Shown here one piece after another: positions 11,401 through 26,400 of a stretch of 64,000 nt of DNA; positions within the stretch are counted from its first letter, which is position 1; each line of letters opens with the position of its first letter. This DNA is from Podarcis raffonei (taxonomy: Eukaryota > Chordata > Lepidosauria > Squamata > Lacertidae): NCBI RefSeq assembly GCF_027172205.1, contig NC_070604.1, positions 102,879,851 through 102,943,850 of the forward strand. Direction: 5' to 3'. Below the pieces are notes generated by a model, which searched no databases, had not been told where the DNA came from, and was given only the letters and a program-made list of their open reading frames with translations. The translations under genes and the position numbers were made by a program.

Positions 11401-14400
11401 AAGATACTCCAATACACCAAGCTTTACCCATTCACATCAAGACAAATAGCAAGGAGCGAATGAGCCATATGGCACTTGAACTGCGGCACTCTCCAAGTAC
11501 TGGAGTACTTCTCTTCTGAAACAAAATGTTATTACTCCTTCTACTACTGTTCCATTTTTTTGTTAAAAAAAGCAGGTGGCAACCGAGGGGAGGAAAGCCA
11601 CTGTATTCAGTTATAATATAACCTGACCGTAGACATTTAACAAAATCTTTCCCCACCGCATTTTCAAGACAGCTTACCTTCTAATACGGGAAACGTTTCA
11701 GCTATTAATCCCAAAACAGTCAGTGCAGTAAATCTGGTTGGATGGGACGAACCAGGAAACAGGGCTCCAAAAAGAATATCACAGACAGAGGACATGAAAT
11801 CCTAAGGATGGGAAATAGAAGCCACAGGCAGATCAAATAGAAGACTGTCTTCGAAAGGGGTTGGGGATATTTTTGACCCACCCAATCCCAGAGCTGTAAT
11901 TCAAATATATGCTTGACAAATTCTCATTGACTAAACAAATTTCATCAATCCTTTTACCCAACCTATGAGATAGCCCCAGTTTCTAGTTACCCCTTTCTGG
12001 CAGGGTTTTGCCAAGCCCCAAAGGGATATCCTCCTGGACAAAACAACAACAAGAAAACAAAAAACCAACCTCCATGAGCCAATATATTTTTACAAGTTCT
12101 CAATCTTTTTTCCACACTTCCATCCTTCCCACATTCCACATCTCTTCCTCTCCCAGTTTTCCTTACTTATTTCTTATGATCACCTCAACATTCAAGTAGA
12201 TTCTACCCTCTCCAAGTGGCCTGCACCATGCTTCACCAGGGGTCCAAAGTCTAGCTGAATGGTAGTTGGCTGCAATGCCTAGTGGCACTTCAGGGACAGT
12301 GAGAATCTGAAAATTCCCACCAGTAGCAGATTGCCTTGCTGCCTGGATATTAGGGCATGAAAGCAGGATATTTCAGGGCAGGCCACAGACAGTGGTAGAA
12401 CGGTATCAAGCAAGGCCCTAGGCTCAATGATTGGAATCTACTTGGAGATCTACTGCCAGTCACTGTGGTCTGAGCCAGTAAAAGGCAGTTTCATATGTCG
12501 TCTTTCCCATCATGTCTCAGACTGTCCTTTGCCACAGACGGATCGCACTCTCCGCTTTTGTGGCTACTGCAATATTTGGAAATTGCCACATAGTTCTTAA
12601 ACTCTGTGCACACATACCTTGTACTGATGCAAAGTCTTTAATGGATCCCAGGGAACGGAATGTTTGCCCAGGCCTTGCTTGGACTTCGTTTGCTGCATTT
12701 TATGAACTGTCTGGGAGCTCTCGTGTACCCGGCAGAACAACTTTAGAAAAAGAAAAAAGAAATACGGTACAATGATGCCACGCAACGAGAAACATTGAAG
12801 CGGACATCGCAACTTATTTCATGTTTTAAAAAAGCAAGGGCAAAACGTAATGGAGCTTGAGAACATTTGTCACAAAGGTGGACAGAACTTCTAAAGAGGC
12901 GTATGTGGAATTTCAAGTTCATGCTTAAAGGTTACCTTTTTCAGCAGGGAACAGATTTGTTGCCTCACAGCTGGAGACTGGCTGTTCAAGTTGTAGCTAA
13001 TAAAAAACTCAATTAGTTGCATCTCTTCAGCGGAAATAATTTCTGTGCTCCGGTGACTTTCGCAAAGCAAACCTAAAGCGTCTATTCGCACCTTTTAAAA
13101 GAATAAGGAAGTTTTTAACGAAGTTTTTCTCTGTAATATATATATATAAAACTTAAAAAGCACACATGCACAAAACACTTAGATTTGTACCTGATCGTGT
13201 TGATGAACTAAACCTTGTTTGATACAGGTAATGGATACAAGACCACTGTGCATCATATCTATAAACTTTAAGTGTCCATGGGCTCTTGCTGTTCTCAGGC
13301 ATGCCATCAAAGCTCCAAGTGCTCCTCTGGTATTGCAAGATCCTGCACAGAGAAGTTTTTAATGTTCATTGTTTAACTGTGTTTGATGTTTTAACTTGCT
13401 GGAAGCCACCCAGAGTGCCTGGGGCAACCCAGTCAGATGGACGGCATATAAATCAACAACAACAACAAGAAGAAATCCTTTGTTTTTATACTGCTACAAA
13501 AACAGCAATTTCTCACCACTTTCAGCTCCGCTGCTTAAGAATAACACTCTAAAAATCAAAATATGTTAGGTATAAGAATATATTGCTAAAGGTATCCTAA
13601 ACACCACCAGCTTTAAATTACTTCTCTAAATTCTCAGGATACACATTTTACCTAGCAATCAACCAGTCAGTACAACAATAATTTAAAAAAAATATTATTG
13701 CCCTTCTATAGGAAACCAAAAATTGGGAGAAAAACTAGTTTGCGTATTGTTATTAAAGCTCCCTGATAAGAAGCAAGGAAAGCTTTATGCAAATACATAG
13801 GACAATATAAGGCGAAATTTATTTTGCTCTATTGAAAAATTATGTGAAGGCATAAAAAGGGGGTTTCTAAACTATGTTCTTGGCCATCAAGATGGATTCT
13901 TGTCACCTGTGCTCTGAGCATTTGGGATCCTAGAATCTCTCCCCCCTCTGCTCTGCAGAGAAATACCTGTCAAAAGAAGCCAAAGAGGAGAGCAGGATTC
14001 CCCACCCACCTGCCCAGTTTAAACACACCTGGAGTACAAGGTATGAAGTCTGATCTTACCAACGTTAGATTCAGCTGATGTATGAAGGATTTTAATCATG
14101 TAGTTCAAGCTTTCAGGGCTACACTTCAGCAGCTTGGGTAAGTAATAATCTGTTACGTAGGTGGCTTGCTCTGGATTCCCATCACACAAAATTGACAGCA
14201 GGGGAGACACCCACGCCTCGTGCCATTTGTCGATCCAGGTGTTCCCTTCCAGTGTGGACTCAAGGTGTCTCTTGTGGGTCACAAACATGGTTTCCAACAA
14301 ATCGCTTGCGTAAGGTGCAAAAGACTGATCACTCATGACGCCCAAAATCTGCGCAGGAATTGTCCTGTCCATTGCCAGAATATTTTCAACGCCCACACAT

Positions 14401-17400
14401 TCAACAAGACAGCCAAGTGATGAGTATTTGCCTTTAACGTGCCATTCTAAACTTAGCAAGTTGTCAATCAATCCCGAGAAGAAAGGGTCCACTTTTACAA
14501 TGGGTCCTTTTGCTGAGGCCTGGTGAATTCGGAGGATGTTCCTAAATATCAGTTTGGTTTGGTGTCTAACAGCATCAAGAGGGTGCTCCCAGTGAGCATA
14601 GACATAATCCAGCATTTTTCCAATAGTGCCCGAGTTTCCACTGAGGCTGCACTTCAGGTCTTCAGAACCTGACTGAAGAGCATCCAGCGCTGAAGCCGTC
14701 CAGATAGCTAAAATTCTGGACAAGGATGCCGCCATAACAGATTCTTTAAGCCTTCAAGAGAGAAGCGGAGTATCAGGATGGAGAAAGATTACCGTATTTT
14801 AAAAGTGGATTGGTTTTGATCCTCAAATCTTTGCCAATTTTCACAACGTTACAAAGCCCTATGTCAGGGGTGGCCAACTCTCAAAAGACTGCAATCTACT
14901 TTTAGAATTAAGAACTGGCAGTGATCTACCCCTGTTTTTGGGGGGTTCAGCTCAAAGTTGTTGAGCTTTTTTGGGGGGGAGAAAAACCCTTTTTTAGGGG
15001 TTAAAAAACTTAGGGGGGACTTCCATTTTGGAGGGAGTTAAAGGCAAGGGACAAAGGGGTAAAGTCACTCACAAAAAGATCACTATGGATGGAAACAGTA
15101 ACACAGAGAAAGCTTCGTCTTCCCTTCCAGAGATCAAACAACAATAGAGGGCAGAGCAAGGAAGGAGTCAGTTTTAGCAACGCTAAGGAAAGGGAGCCAG
15201 AGATCGACCGATCTACCAAAACCTCGCAAGGATCTACCAGTAGATCGCAACTGACCTGTTGGACATCCCTGCTCTATGTGTACCACTAACATGCTATCTT
15301 AGGCCCTATACAGAGTGCATTTCTCATTTAAACAGTTTATTCTCCCGAAAATGGAAATAGTATAAAATCCAAGGAGCAGATTAGGGACAAATCTCTGGTA
15401 TCTCCTTCAAACTTCCCTCCCACCCACTCTCTGTACTTGCTGGAGGGGAAAGCAGTACCAATATATCCAACAAACAGCACGAACATATCTCGGCCATGCT
15501 CTCGTCTCACATTCCAGGGGACAAACCCCTGCAGCTGCTTGTCTTGGCTACAGGCAGTCAGCAGCCTCCTGGTGGATAAGGTAAACATCAGCTAGAGATC
15601 TGTCCTGAACCCTTGCCTCTTTCCTCTGCCTGAGGCAGGCCATAGTCTTGCATGGTGTGAAGCATCAGAGGGGTTCCTTTGCTTACTCAGGCTGCTCCCC
15701 TTCTGCCCTTACTGAGAGGCAATCTCCTCTACTCTCTACTTGTGGAGAGGAAGGAAAAGATGTGGGTTAAGATCCTTGGCAGCTACCTCTCCTGCATTCA
15801 AGGCAGCTGAGATACTGTACTTTTCCATGTATAAGACAAGGGGTTTTTTTACTCAAAAATAATGTTAAAAAACGGGACTCGCCTTATACACGGGCAGCGA
15901 TTGGGGGACCGGGTGATTGGTTGCAGCCACAAGTTGCAGCTTGTAAGCAGCAATTTGGTGGGTGATTGTTGGCTGCAGCAAGGGCTGCTTTGGATTGGCT
16001 GCTCCTGCGTTAACTGAGCAGGTGATTGGTTGCTACAAGAGCTGCCTTGGATTGGCTGCTGCTGTGGCAAATGGGCATTCGATTTCCGGCTGTTGTTTGC
16101 GAACGGACAGACACTTGCCAGCTTCTGCGACATGAGCGATTCTTAGCACTTGTCATTCGAATTAGTGATTTTCTGCATCCCCCCCCCAAAGGAAAGCTCA
16201 ACAAATCATGTCAATCCGTCCCTCAAAAAGCTCAACAACTCTGGTAATATAGCCATCTCCTCACATTTTCTTAAATTTGAGTCCCCAAAAATAGGGGGCA
16301 TCTTATACAAGGGGGCATGTTATACACGGAAAAATACAGTAACCATCTGAAAACCACACTGCTGTGGTATCCAGGCTGCTTTCAGTTAGGACAGATGGCA
16401 GCACCAAGAGGTCCAATAAATCAATCCCAAGGATAGCTCAGTTGGTTAGAGCATGGTGCTGATAATGCCAAGGTTGCAGGTTTAATCCTGTATGGTGGCA
16501 GCTGCATATTCAGGTTGGAGAGATGATCCTCAGGCTCCCTTCCAACTCTATGAATCCTTTTATTTCCCCATGAATCCACATTGTCCAATTGAAGAAGAAG
16601 AAGAAAGTCCTTGATCCACAATCAGACCAAGTGAAAGATTTAGGACAATTCAGCACTTCAGCTAACATGCGTTAAAGATTCAGCTGCAGCTGTCCCACAG
16701 CACTGGACCTCTTTTCCTATAAAGACTTGCCAAAACCCAGGTCCCCTTCCAAAACACTGCAAGGCCTTTCAATTTGGGCCGGCTTGTGGTGGTGATATTT
16801 AAGGTTCTGCTAGGATAGCTCAGTCGGTACAGCATGAGACTCTTAATCTCAGGAGTGTGGAGCAAAAGATTTCTGCATTGCAAGGGGTTGGACCAGGTGA
16901 TGGTCCCTTCCATCTCTACAATTCTCTGTTATATTTTTACCACATTTTATTCACAATTTATATTATAATGCAACCTGAGCTCTAGTAATGGGCGAACCCA
17001 AGTTGCAGCTAAACAAAACACAATGGTAAAAATGTAGTTTTTACACAGGGTGAAAATGTGGTTTTACCGTGTACTCAAGGTCAGCAAAGTCAAGGCAATA
17101 TCCAAGAGCAGCTTCTCCATACTCTGGTCCATGCTGCCATTCTTCCACTCTAGCATAGCGAGTGCTCCGTGGCAGAGGAAAAGGAGGACCGAGTCAGAAA
17201 GCTCCGCAGTGCAAAGACTCCCACAGCTGTCCACAAACCAGTCTGGTAACTCAGAATGCTTCAGGGAGCCACAAAGCAAGTCGCTGATCTGCAGAAGGCA
17301 ATACAGTGTTAATTAAACCACAGTGGAGGAGAAAAAAATAAGACTGTGCTTTGCCAGACCCTTAGAAAACGGCAAGGAAGCACAATACTAGCTGCTAACA

Positions 17401-20400
17401 TGTAAATGGGCTTCAGCCTGGATAGCTCAGTTGGTTAGAGCCTGGTGCTGATGATGCCAAGGTTCCAAGTTCGATCCCAAGATGGACAACTGCATATTCC
17501 TGCAATGCAGGGGGTTGGACTAGATGATCCTCAGGCTCCCTTCCAACTTTACGATTCTATGATTCTTTGCATGTTTTCCATCATGGCACTATTAAGCACA
17601 AGTAGTTATGCCTATCCACCATAAATTATAAATTTAATCTAATCTCTTTGTTCTCTGCTCCCGTGATCAGTGCTAGGCTTGTAAAATACACTTATCCCAA
17701 GCTTTCCATTTAGAATAGAAATATCAAATCACTCTAAAAGGGAAACGAGGCAAAAACTCAGCAGCATTTCCTAATACCTTTCTCAAGTTATTTTTTCCTT
17801 GGGATTCCCACCACTGAACAATTCAGCAATTCATTATAGAGTCGTACCTTGGCTCCCGAACGCCTTGGGAGTCAAACGTTTTGGCTCCCAAACAATCGAA
17901 AACCGGAAATAAGTGTTCCAGTTTTTGAACGTTATTTTGGAAGCCGAATATCCAATAGGGCTTCCATGGTTTCCGACTGGCTGCAGGAACTTCCTGCAGC
18001 CAATCAGAAGCCACACTTTGGAAGCTGAATGTTTCTGAAGTTGAACGGACTTCCGGAATGGGTTCTGTTCGACTTCTGAGGTACGACTGTACCAGTACCA
18101 CCACAAATTATCTAGGATTCAGAAAGCACCAGACTCAATAAATGTTCAAAAAACTGGCAGCCTATACAAGTTTAACAAGGGTAAAATAAATAGTGCAATC
18201 CTATGCACACTTGATCGGGACATGGGTGGCGCTGTGGTCTAAACCACAGAGCCTAGGACTTGCTGATCAGAAAGTCAGCGGTTCGAATCCCTGCGACGGG
18301 GTGAGCTCCCATTGCTCGGTCCCTGCCACTGCCAATCTAGCAGTTCCAAAGAATGTCAAAGTGAAAGATGATAAATAGGTACCACTCCGGCGGGAAGGTA
18401 AATGGCATTTCCATGCACTACTCTGGTCTCACCAGAAGCGGCTTAGTCATGCTGGCCACATGACCAGCTGTCTGTGGACAAAAGCCGGCTCCCTCGGCCT
18501 GAAAGTGAGATGAGAGCTGCAACCCAGAGTCGTCCGCAACTGGACTTAATGGTCAGGGGTCCCTTTACCTTTACCTTTTATGCACACTTGAGGAAAAAGT
18601 CCAACTAATGTCAAGTGGGTCTTTACTTTTGAGAACACATGCATAGATTTCATATCCCACCAAGTTCAACATGACTGATAGCTCTTACTTCTGAGCAGAC
18701 ACGGTTATGATTGTGCTGTAAGGCTGCAACCCTATACACACTTAACTGGGAATCTGCCCCACTGAACTCTACGAGAGCAACTTCTAACTAGGAATGTGCA
18801 GGACTGCGCTCTAAGGCACTCTGCAAGGAATTTCCATTGAAAAAGGGGTTTTATTTCTGAGTAGACACATATAGGATTGTACTATGAAATGACTAACAAT
18901 TCTAATGGGGCTAGATCAAGCACAAAAGATGACATATTGTGAAAAAACACTGACACGGCCACTATATTTTTCATAACAGCTCTCCCTTCCAATTGTTGAC
19001 TTAACACATTTTGGGTGCCATTCAATGCTGTCTGCTCACTGACTCATCAGAAATTCGCCTGCATGATGAATCTTCTGGTTTCTTCCCTCCCCTCCCTGCG
19101 GAACCCCACACATCCCCAGAATCTGCTCCAGTGCTCCAAAATAATTGGGGGAGCTGCGGGGGGGGGGAGAGAAAGGACAAATCCTGTTGCATGAGAACAC
19201 ACATATGCCACTCATGCTACATTGGATCTCGCCTTATGATTAATTACACTTTGAAAATTAAGTAAATTGTGGGACATTGTTGTTGTTTTTTTTACTTTTC
19301 CAAAGGAAACACACTTACCAAACAAGGTAGCTTTTCACCTGGTTCAAACATGGTCTTAATAAAGAGAACAACAGCCAACCCTGCTGTAGTCTGGACAGTC
19401 TGTAAGAGGTCTTCTGCAGAAAAAGAAATTGAAATATATTAGTATTGCAAAGAAGAAGAAGAGTTTGGATTTGATATCCCGCTTTATCACTACCCAAAGG
19501 AGTCTCAAGGCGGCTAACATTCTCCTTTCCCTTCCTCCCCCACAACAAACACTCTGTGAGGTGAGTGGGGCTGAGAGACTTCAAAGAAGTGTGACTAGTG
19601 CAAGGTCACCCAGCAGCTGCATGTGGAGGAGCGGAGACGCGAACCCGGTTCCCCAGATTACGAGACTACCGCTCTTAACCACTACACCACATGGCTCTAG
19701 TCTGGACATTTAAATTCTCTTTCAGATTTATTGTTTTCTAGAACTGCTAATTATTCTTAATATATTCCATTTTTATTGTTGCCGGCATCCAACACAGTAA
19801 CTGTAGCATGTATAGTGCAAAAAACAAAACAAAAAAACACTAGGGGAGAACTCTCACAGCAATAAGCGCAGTGGAGAACTCTGGGAACTTACACAAGATA
19901 TAATGGAAATCTAGAATCTGCATCTTCTTTAACATTTTAACGTCCACATTACAAGCCTAAACAGCAGGTACTCACAACTAAGCAGGCATCTAGTTTGCTG
20001 CTGATGTATTCACAAGACAACAGCACAACACCTTTTATAGAAATATTTTCTATCAACAAATGATAGTGGCAATTCTTACTAGGGATGCTGGCTTCGATAC
20101 AAGGTAGCCCTTCCATAAACAGAAGGGTTCCTTGTATTTACATAAGGGGTTGCATACAAGTGGGAGCCCCAGCCTTACAGAGGCAAATCGAGGACTATAA
20201 GTGGAGGCCTTTTATGAATGAATATAGGAAAAGTCAGAATTTGAAGATTGGAGCCCTGTTTGGACTGGAGAAGGAAGGTTGGATAGACTCTTTCATGCAG
20301 GGATCTACTGACCTTTGGGTCCTGAATCTGGGTCAGGAGGTGATTGGAGTTGTGGGGGCCTTTGGATCTGGAAGAGCCTTGAAACATGATTTGAGTTATT

Positions 20401-23400
20401 GTATGGACCTTGGTTCTAGCTGTGGAGAGTTGGCTGGCCTGTCAAGATGGAATGGGGGCATGGTTGGGTCGCCCCCCCCCCCCGAGACTTGCTCTTCAGC
20501 ATCTTCAGCATCAAAGAATATGAAGAAGAATTGCAGAAGGGACTTGGAAAAGATTTAAGAGCCTCGGACAGAAGATCTCCAGGTTGATGAACTATATGGA
20601 ATGGACGGAAATGATTGGCAGAATCCGAGACCAGGGAGAAGAGATGGTGGAAGAAGATTGGGAAAGTTTGAAGTTTGTATATAGAAATATTGTAAAATTA
20701 ATGAATGTTTGAAAATTGCTGGAATGAAACTTTATGGCTTTAGCAGAAATGTTATAAGGAGTTAAGTATAAATAAGTACTTTAGTATTAATGGAAAATAA
20801 GGTTAAAAATATGTTAAGATATTCATAATGATAAAAATAGAGAAAGATGGAAAGGAATTGCTGAAACAAGTAACAGAAGTAGAAGACAAAAAGGGAGGTG
20901 AGAGGAGGTCGATGAAACAAGGGAATGAAAGAGTAATGAAATGGTATGCTATATGTTTTTAAATTGTTGTTGTTTTGTTTTGTTTAGTTTAGTGTTAAGG
21001 TTGTGTTTTGTATTGTTTATTGTATTGTTTTTTCTTTTGTTCTTTTTTCTTGTCTGTTCTATTTTGTCTTTTTCTCCTGCTTTTTCTCTTCCTTTTTCTT
21101 TTCTTGTAAGTTTGAAAAGTAATAAAGATTATTTAAAAAAAAATACATAAGGGGTTGCAATCCAGCACATGCTCCCACCATTTAGGGCTGGGGGCAAAGG
21201 ACTTCTGCTGATTACGCCTCCTGATTACAGCTTCAGAAAATTGGTCTGCATCCTATAGCTGAGCTGTATTTCTCCATTAGGGACACAATGCAGATAGCAA
21301 AACAAGGCAACTCTCTTTCCAAACCCTGCACTGTTAGAATGTAAAAAAATAATACATCAAACCACCAAGAGGTTCCCTCATATTGCTCTTCCTTCAGAAC
21401 GACTCTCATCTTCTTACTAAAAGGCAATGCCCAATATAGTAAGAAGCGTTTAAAAAAACACCCTTAAATATCAGAACTACTTACCATTAATTAAGAAGTG
21501 TGAAAAATGGTTCAGCAGTCCACACATACTTTGCCAAATAGGAGAATCTAACGTCTTCCAGAAATTTCCTTGAACGTTTTCCGGAATTTTTTGTATCAAC
21601 ATCATTGAAACTTTAACACCCATCAACAAATCGTGCATCAGCCGAGTTTGAGCAATGCGATTTCCACTGAGCTTTCTTTAAATGTATAAGAAAATTCAAA
21701 ATGAATAGCGGTATTAGTCACTTGAACGTGTATTATGGCAGCATCAAATTAATCCATTAACTGTGACATGAGATTCCATCAAAGGCAATGACCAACTTCA
21801 ACTTTGTTGAAATAACCGTCTTAATGTGCCATGCAAACCCCACAATCAATGAGTTGACCTTGGAAGGGATTTCCACAATGTAGGCACCACCAGGGAGAAG
21901 GAACTATGTTGTGGTCTCATTCACTGCACTATCAACAGGGTGGGGGCAAGATACATAACAGGGTCTCAGAAAATGATCAACGAAGAAAAATCAACAATAT
22001 GTGTGGATGCTTCTAATAAGAATTGGTGTGTGAAACCTGCTCTGCCGCATCCACAGCTGTCAGAGATGCCACACCACTATCAGTGCCAATTCTGGGCAAG
22101 ATCCAAGATCCCAAAATTGGTGCTGATAGCAGCAGCACTTCGTCGCCGCCGCTGCTTGAGGTGGCAGGGCACCAGGAAGGCTTCCACCGTCTGAAGCAGT
22201 GGCCTCATCCTGCCTAATGGGATAGGCAAGTTCTGCTTTCTGCACAAGCTCAGTAAGTCAGGGAGTTGTTTTCTCTCTCTTTCATATTCTTCATGACTGC
22301 TATATTTCTTAGAACAGCAATCTTTTGAAAATTCAAAAGGACTTCCATGTTGATGTGGTATCTGTTTAAAGAACAAGTTGCTGACTGGTTTTGCAATTGC
22401 CTCCAACAACTGTTAGGCTTAGCAGATAAGTGAGACCAAGTTATTTGTGTGGGAATAATAATAATAATAATAATGTATTGTTTATACCCCGCCCATCTGG
22501 CTGGGTTTCCCCAGCCACTCTGGGCGGCTTCCAACAGAACATTAAAATACAATAACCCGTTTGCCGTTAAAAGGGTACACCTCTCTGCAGCTTAAAAACA
22601 TTCTGAGCTCTTTTTCACCAATGAGTTGGTTCTTACATTTTTATTATCATCTAGGAAAGGGACCATACTATTAGGCTGTAGAAAACCAAGCTTAAAACTA
22701 AACTCAGTTCCAAATGGCTTCACTCGAGTTGCTTTCTGAACAGAGTCTAAAACATCATACTGAATCTCAGGAATTCTCCATTCCAGGAAAACAAAACTGT
22801 TAGGTTGGCAGGAGCAGGGACCGAGCAACGGGAGCTCACCCCGTCACGGGGATTCGAACCGCCGACCTTCTGATTGGCAAGTCCTAGGCTCTGTGGTTTA
22901 ACCCACAGTGCCACCCGCGTCCCTATAGTTGTAGGAAACCTGTTGGCAAATACAGCCAAAGCCTACAACCAACCCTCTGAATCTTCAGGATTAGATTGGC
23001 CAGCCCATCAAAAAAGGACATCCTCTCACCGCTCTTAATTTCTGCCCCTGGAATTAAAAAAGCAAGTCCTCACTTACTGGGGGAAATTTGCTAAACAGAA
23101 CTCTAAACAGCACCATTCAACAACTGTTTTTATATTCTTCTGCATTCCTCTCAGATTTCAGAATTGTTTGGATAAACTCTTAAAGAAAACCAAACAGCAA
23201 TGTTTCCTCTCTACAGAGCGTGACTGAACTCCAGGAACTTATCTATGAATCACAGATTGCTGCAGCTCATCCATCTCAGGGAATTCAAAAGAAGCACAAG
23301 GGCAATATTGTTCCAAACAGACCTTGTTGTCTCACATTCCAACCAGCACACATTTTACACGAAGCAGTTCTCACCTGTTTTCTTCCTCTGTTTCAAGCAC

Positions 23401-26400
23401 AGATTTCTGCAGAAATTGAAGAGCTGTGAAAATATAGTTGGAAAGCATACATAAGCCAGTATTTGATATAAATAGGTCTCCCATAAAAAGATAATTCAGC
23501 AATAGATAAATGAAATGCCAGACTACAGATGTAATATTTTTCAAAATGACAAAACTGCATCTCAGTGGATACTCCAGGTTCTCTTTTTTCCATCTTTAAA
23601 TCCTGGTAGAAACTTGAGACATCTACAGAGAATAAACAGCTATATAATAGCTGGGCATCTGAATGACTACCAACTTCCATACAAGCCTGCCCCATTCTTA
23701 AAGTCATTAGAGACACCAATTACAATGTCTCCACCTTCTGAATTTGTTAGTGGCTTTCAGCAACAAGCCCTCATTTATGGAAATCCTTTTCTGTCTGGGA
23801 CCTACTCTTGGTTTTTTTGTGCACCAGATTTTTTTTTTTATTAAAAAAATAAATCTAGGCATTTAGGGGCACATTTGAACTCCTTGCTGCCATTATCATT
23901 GCTGATCTGTTTTACTGGTTTTCATGTACGTTTTATGGCTGTGCTTTGCCGGGTTCCACACATTTGCTTCATGGCTATAGTTGCCGCTTTAAATTTTGCG
24001 AGCCAGCTTCTGAACTAAGGTCAGAAGGCATTAATAAAAATGCTTCGAAAATAAATATTGCCTGAAACAATGGTACTTACTACCTTAACTATTATTATTA
24101 TTATTATCCTGACACTGCTATTCTTTCCCAACACTTTTACCATACAGAAAGAGAAAGACAAGTGCCACAGTCTATGATACAAATGACATACTCCTTATAT
24201 TGTATGTTGCCTAGAGGCTGGGGCGTTAAGCAATTAAGAAGTTTAATTACAGGCCTGGTTCACATCACATGCTTTCTCTCCATTTGATGACTGTCAGTTG
24301 AATGCGGGAACTGAAAGCATTCTAAAAAAAATTGCATTTTGGGTGCTATAAAGAGTCCTGAGTGTTTCATTCGCCACCATCTCCTCTCCACTGTTGAAAC
24401 ATGGATTCCAATCTCCTTGGGAGCAAGGACATGTTGCCCAGTAAAGAACCGCATGCTGGTCGTGCTATGTAACTTACAATGACCACTTGATAATGCTGTA
24501 ATTAAATGAAGAACAGGCACATGTGAACCAGTCCCAGTGGTCTGCTGCAAGGCAGCGGGGAGATAAAACGGAAAAGCACATCTCACTGGCAGGAACTCTT
24601 CCTTGTGGTCCATGAAGGCTAAAACAGGGCTATAAACTGTGTACTCAATAACCCATGCACAATTTTGCCTCCGTAGATTAAAGTATTTACCACCATATCA
24701 ATCCCACGAAATACCAACAAGCGAAATAGGTAAAGGTAAAGGGACCCCTGACCATTAAGTCCAGTTGTGACTGACTCTGGGGTTGCGGCACTCATCTCGC
24801 TTTATTGGCCGAAGGAGCCGGCATACAGCTTCCGGGTCATGTGGCCAGCATGACTATGCCCCTTCTGGCAAACCAGAGCAGCGCACGGAAATGCCGTTTA
24901 CCTTCCCGCCGGAGCGGTACCTATTTATCTACTTGCACTTTGACGTGCTTTCGAACTGCTAGGTTGGCAGGAGCTGGGACCGAGAAACGGGAGCTCACCC
25001 CGTAATGGGGATTCGAACCGCCGACCTTCTGATCAGCAAGCCCTAGGCTCTGTGGTTTAACCCACAGCACCACCCATGTCCTAGCGAAATAGTTTATTTC
25101 AATTAATGTTTAAGATAAAGGTTCCAATAGCTGCTCCAAATTCCTTCTGCCACCTTGTGGGGCAGAGAGGGTGCGAAGAAATGTGCTAGCTATGCAAAGC
25201 GACATCCTTTGGTACAGAAACAAATTCCCCAGGTTGCCAGCACTCTCCCAGGGAATAATCACATGTGGGAAGAAAGCCTGCAACCTGGATTTTAAGCACT
25301 TGTTTACAGATATAAAGTGATTGCATCATTTTCAGTGTAGTCGGTAATACCTAAAGTCACTTTTTCAGATCCCCCTCTCTAATTCTTTCTACCGCCCAAA
25401 GAGCTACCAAAAGGGTAGAAAAGTGTTTTCATAATTCCCATGGAGCGGCACTATTAGAACATTTTAACCTAAGCAGAAATGTCAAGAATTTACCTTCTTT
25501 GAACAGGATATTCACACTTGATTTACCTGAAAGATGAAAGTATGTATTTAAGCAGCTTTTACTTATCATAACAATATAAATTCTTTCTGTAATAAATGCA
25601 AGTTCCAAACTGTTTTAAACTTATCATCATACCTATAGTGTTGTTTTCCATACAGGAAGCAAGGTTGTCCATAGTCTTTCTGTACTGAGACAGGTCTGTC
25701 GTTTTTAGTTCTTCTCTGAGGCAGAACACAAAACTCTGTGTAGCTTCTGCCATAAGAGGTTCAGGAATTCCGTTTAGGGAGCTGCATGAGAAGAGAGCAT
25801 GGCCAGGTTATCTGAGATGTATATACTAAAAGCATGGAATGTAAAAGGACATGTAATTTGATCTTTCTGGGCGCCATAACACTTCAGCATGAATTTAGTG
25901 AATCTGATTACAAGGTAAGAAACTGTGGCACTCACTGTTCTAGTAAAATTTAATGTGAGTCTGATTCTTTACAGTTTCTAGAGCATCAAAAGGAATAGAG
26001 ACATCACCCATGAACCTGAGGTAGAGAGCATTCAGTCAAAAATGGTGAGAGCAATTAAGTAGAAAACTCATCCCTTCTCTGGTGGAAGAGGATAGAATCG
26101 AATAAGGCAGAGGCAGCCAATGCTTTAAACCCAAGGTTCACAACAGAACCTTCACCATTTCACAAACTGCAACCATATTGTCCACACCTTCTTTTCAAAC
26201 GGAACGTTCTAATTCAATATTAAAACAACAGGGATCAAATCATCCCTACTGTCTACAGCAGAGCCTTCCGAACTTTTCATGTTGGTGACACTCTTTTTAA
26301 ACATGCATCATTTGTTTAAATGATGCCAGTGTGGTGTAGTGGTTAAGAGCGGTAGTCTCGTAATCTGGTGAACCGGGTTTGATTCCCCGCTCCTCCACAT

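Noticed and set aside
12008-12199. 63-codon plus-strand frame
   Set aside because: Serine/phenylalanine-rich chance frame in intron sequence, no family likeness.
13153-13338. 61-codon minus-strand frame over THADA exon 12
   Set aside because: Out of phase with the THADA reading frame that matches the family.
16428-17566. tRNA-like heads with A and B boxes
   Set aside because: They continue into shared SINE bodies and tails and lack a complete cloverleaf, so they are not tRNA genes.
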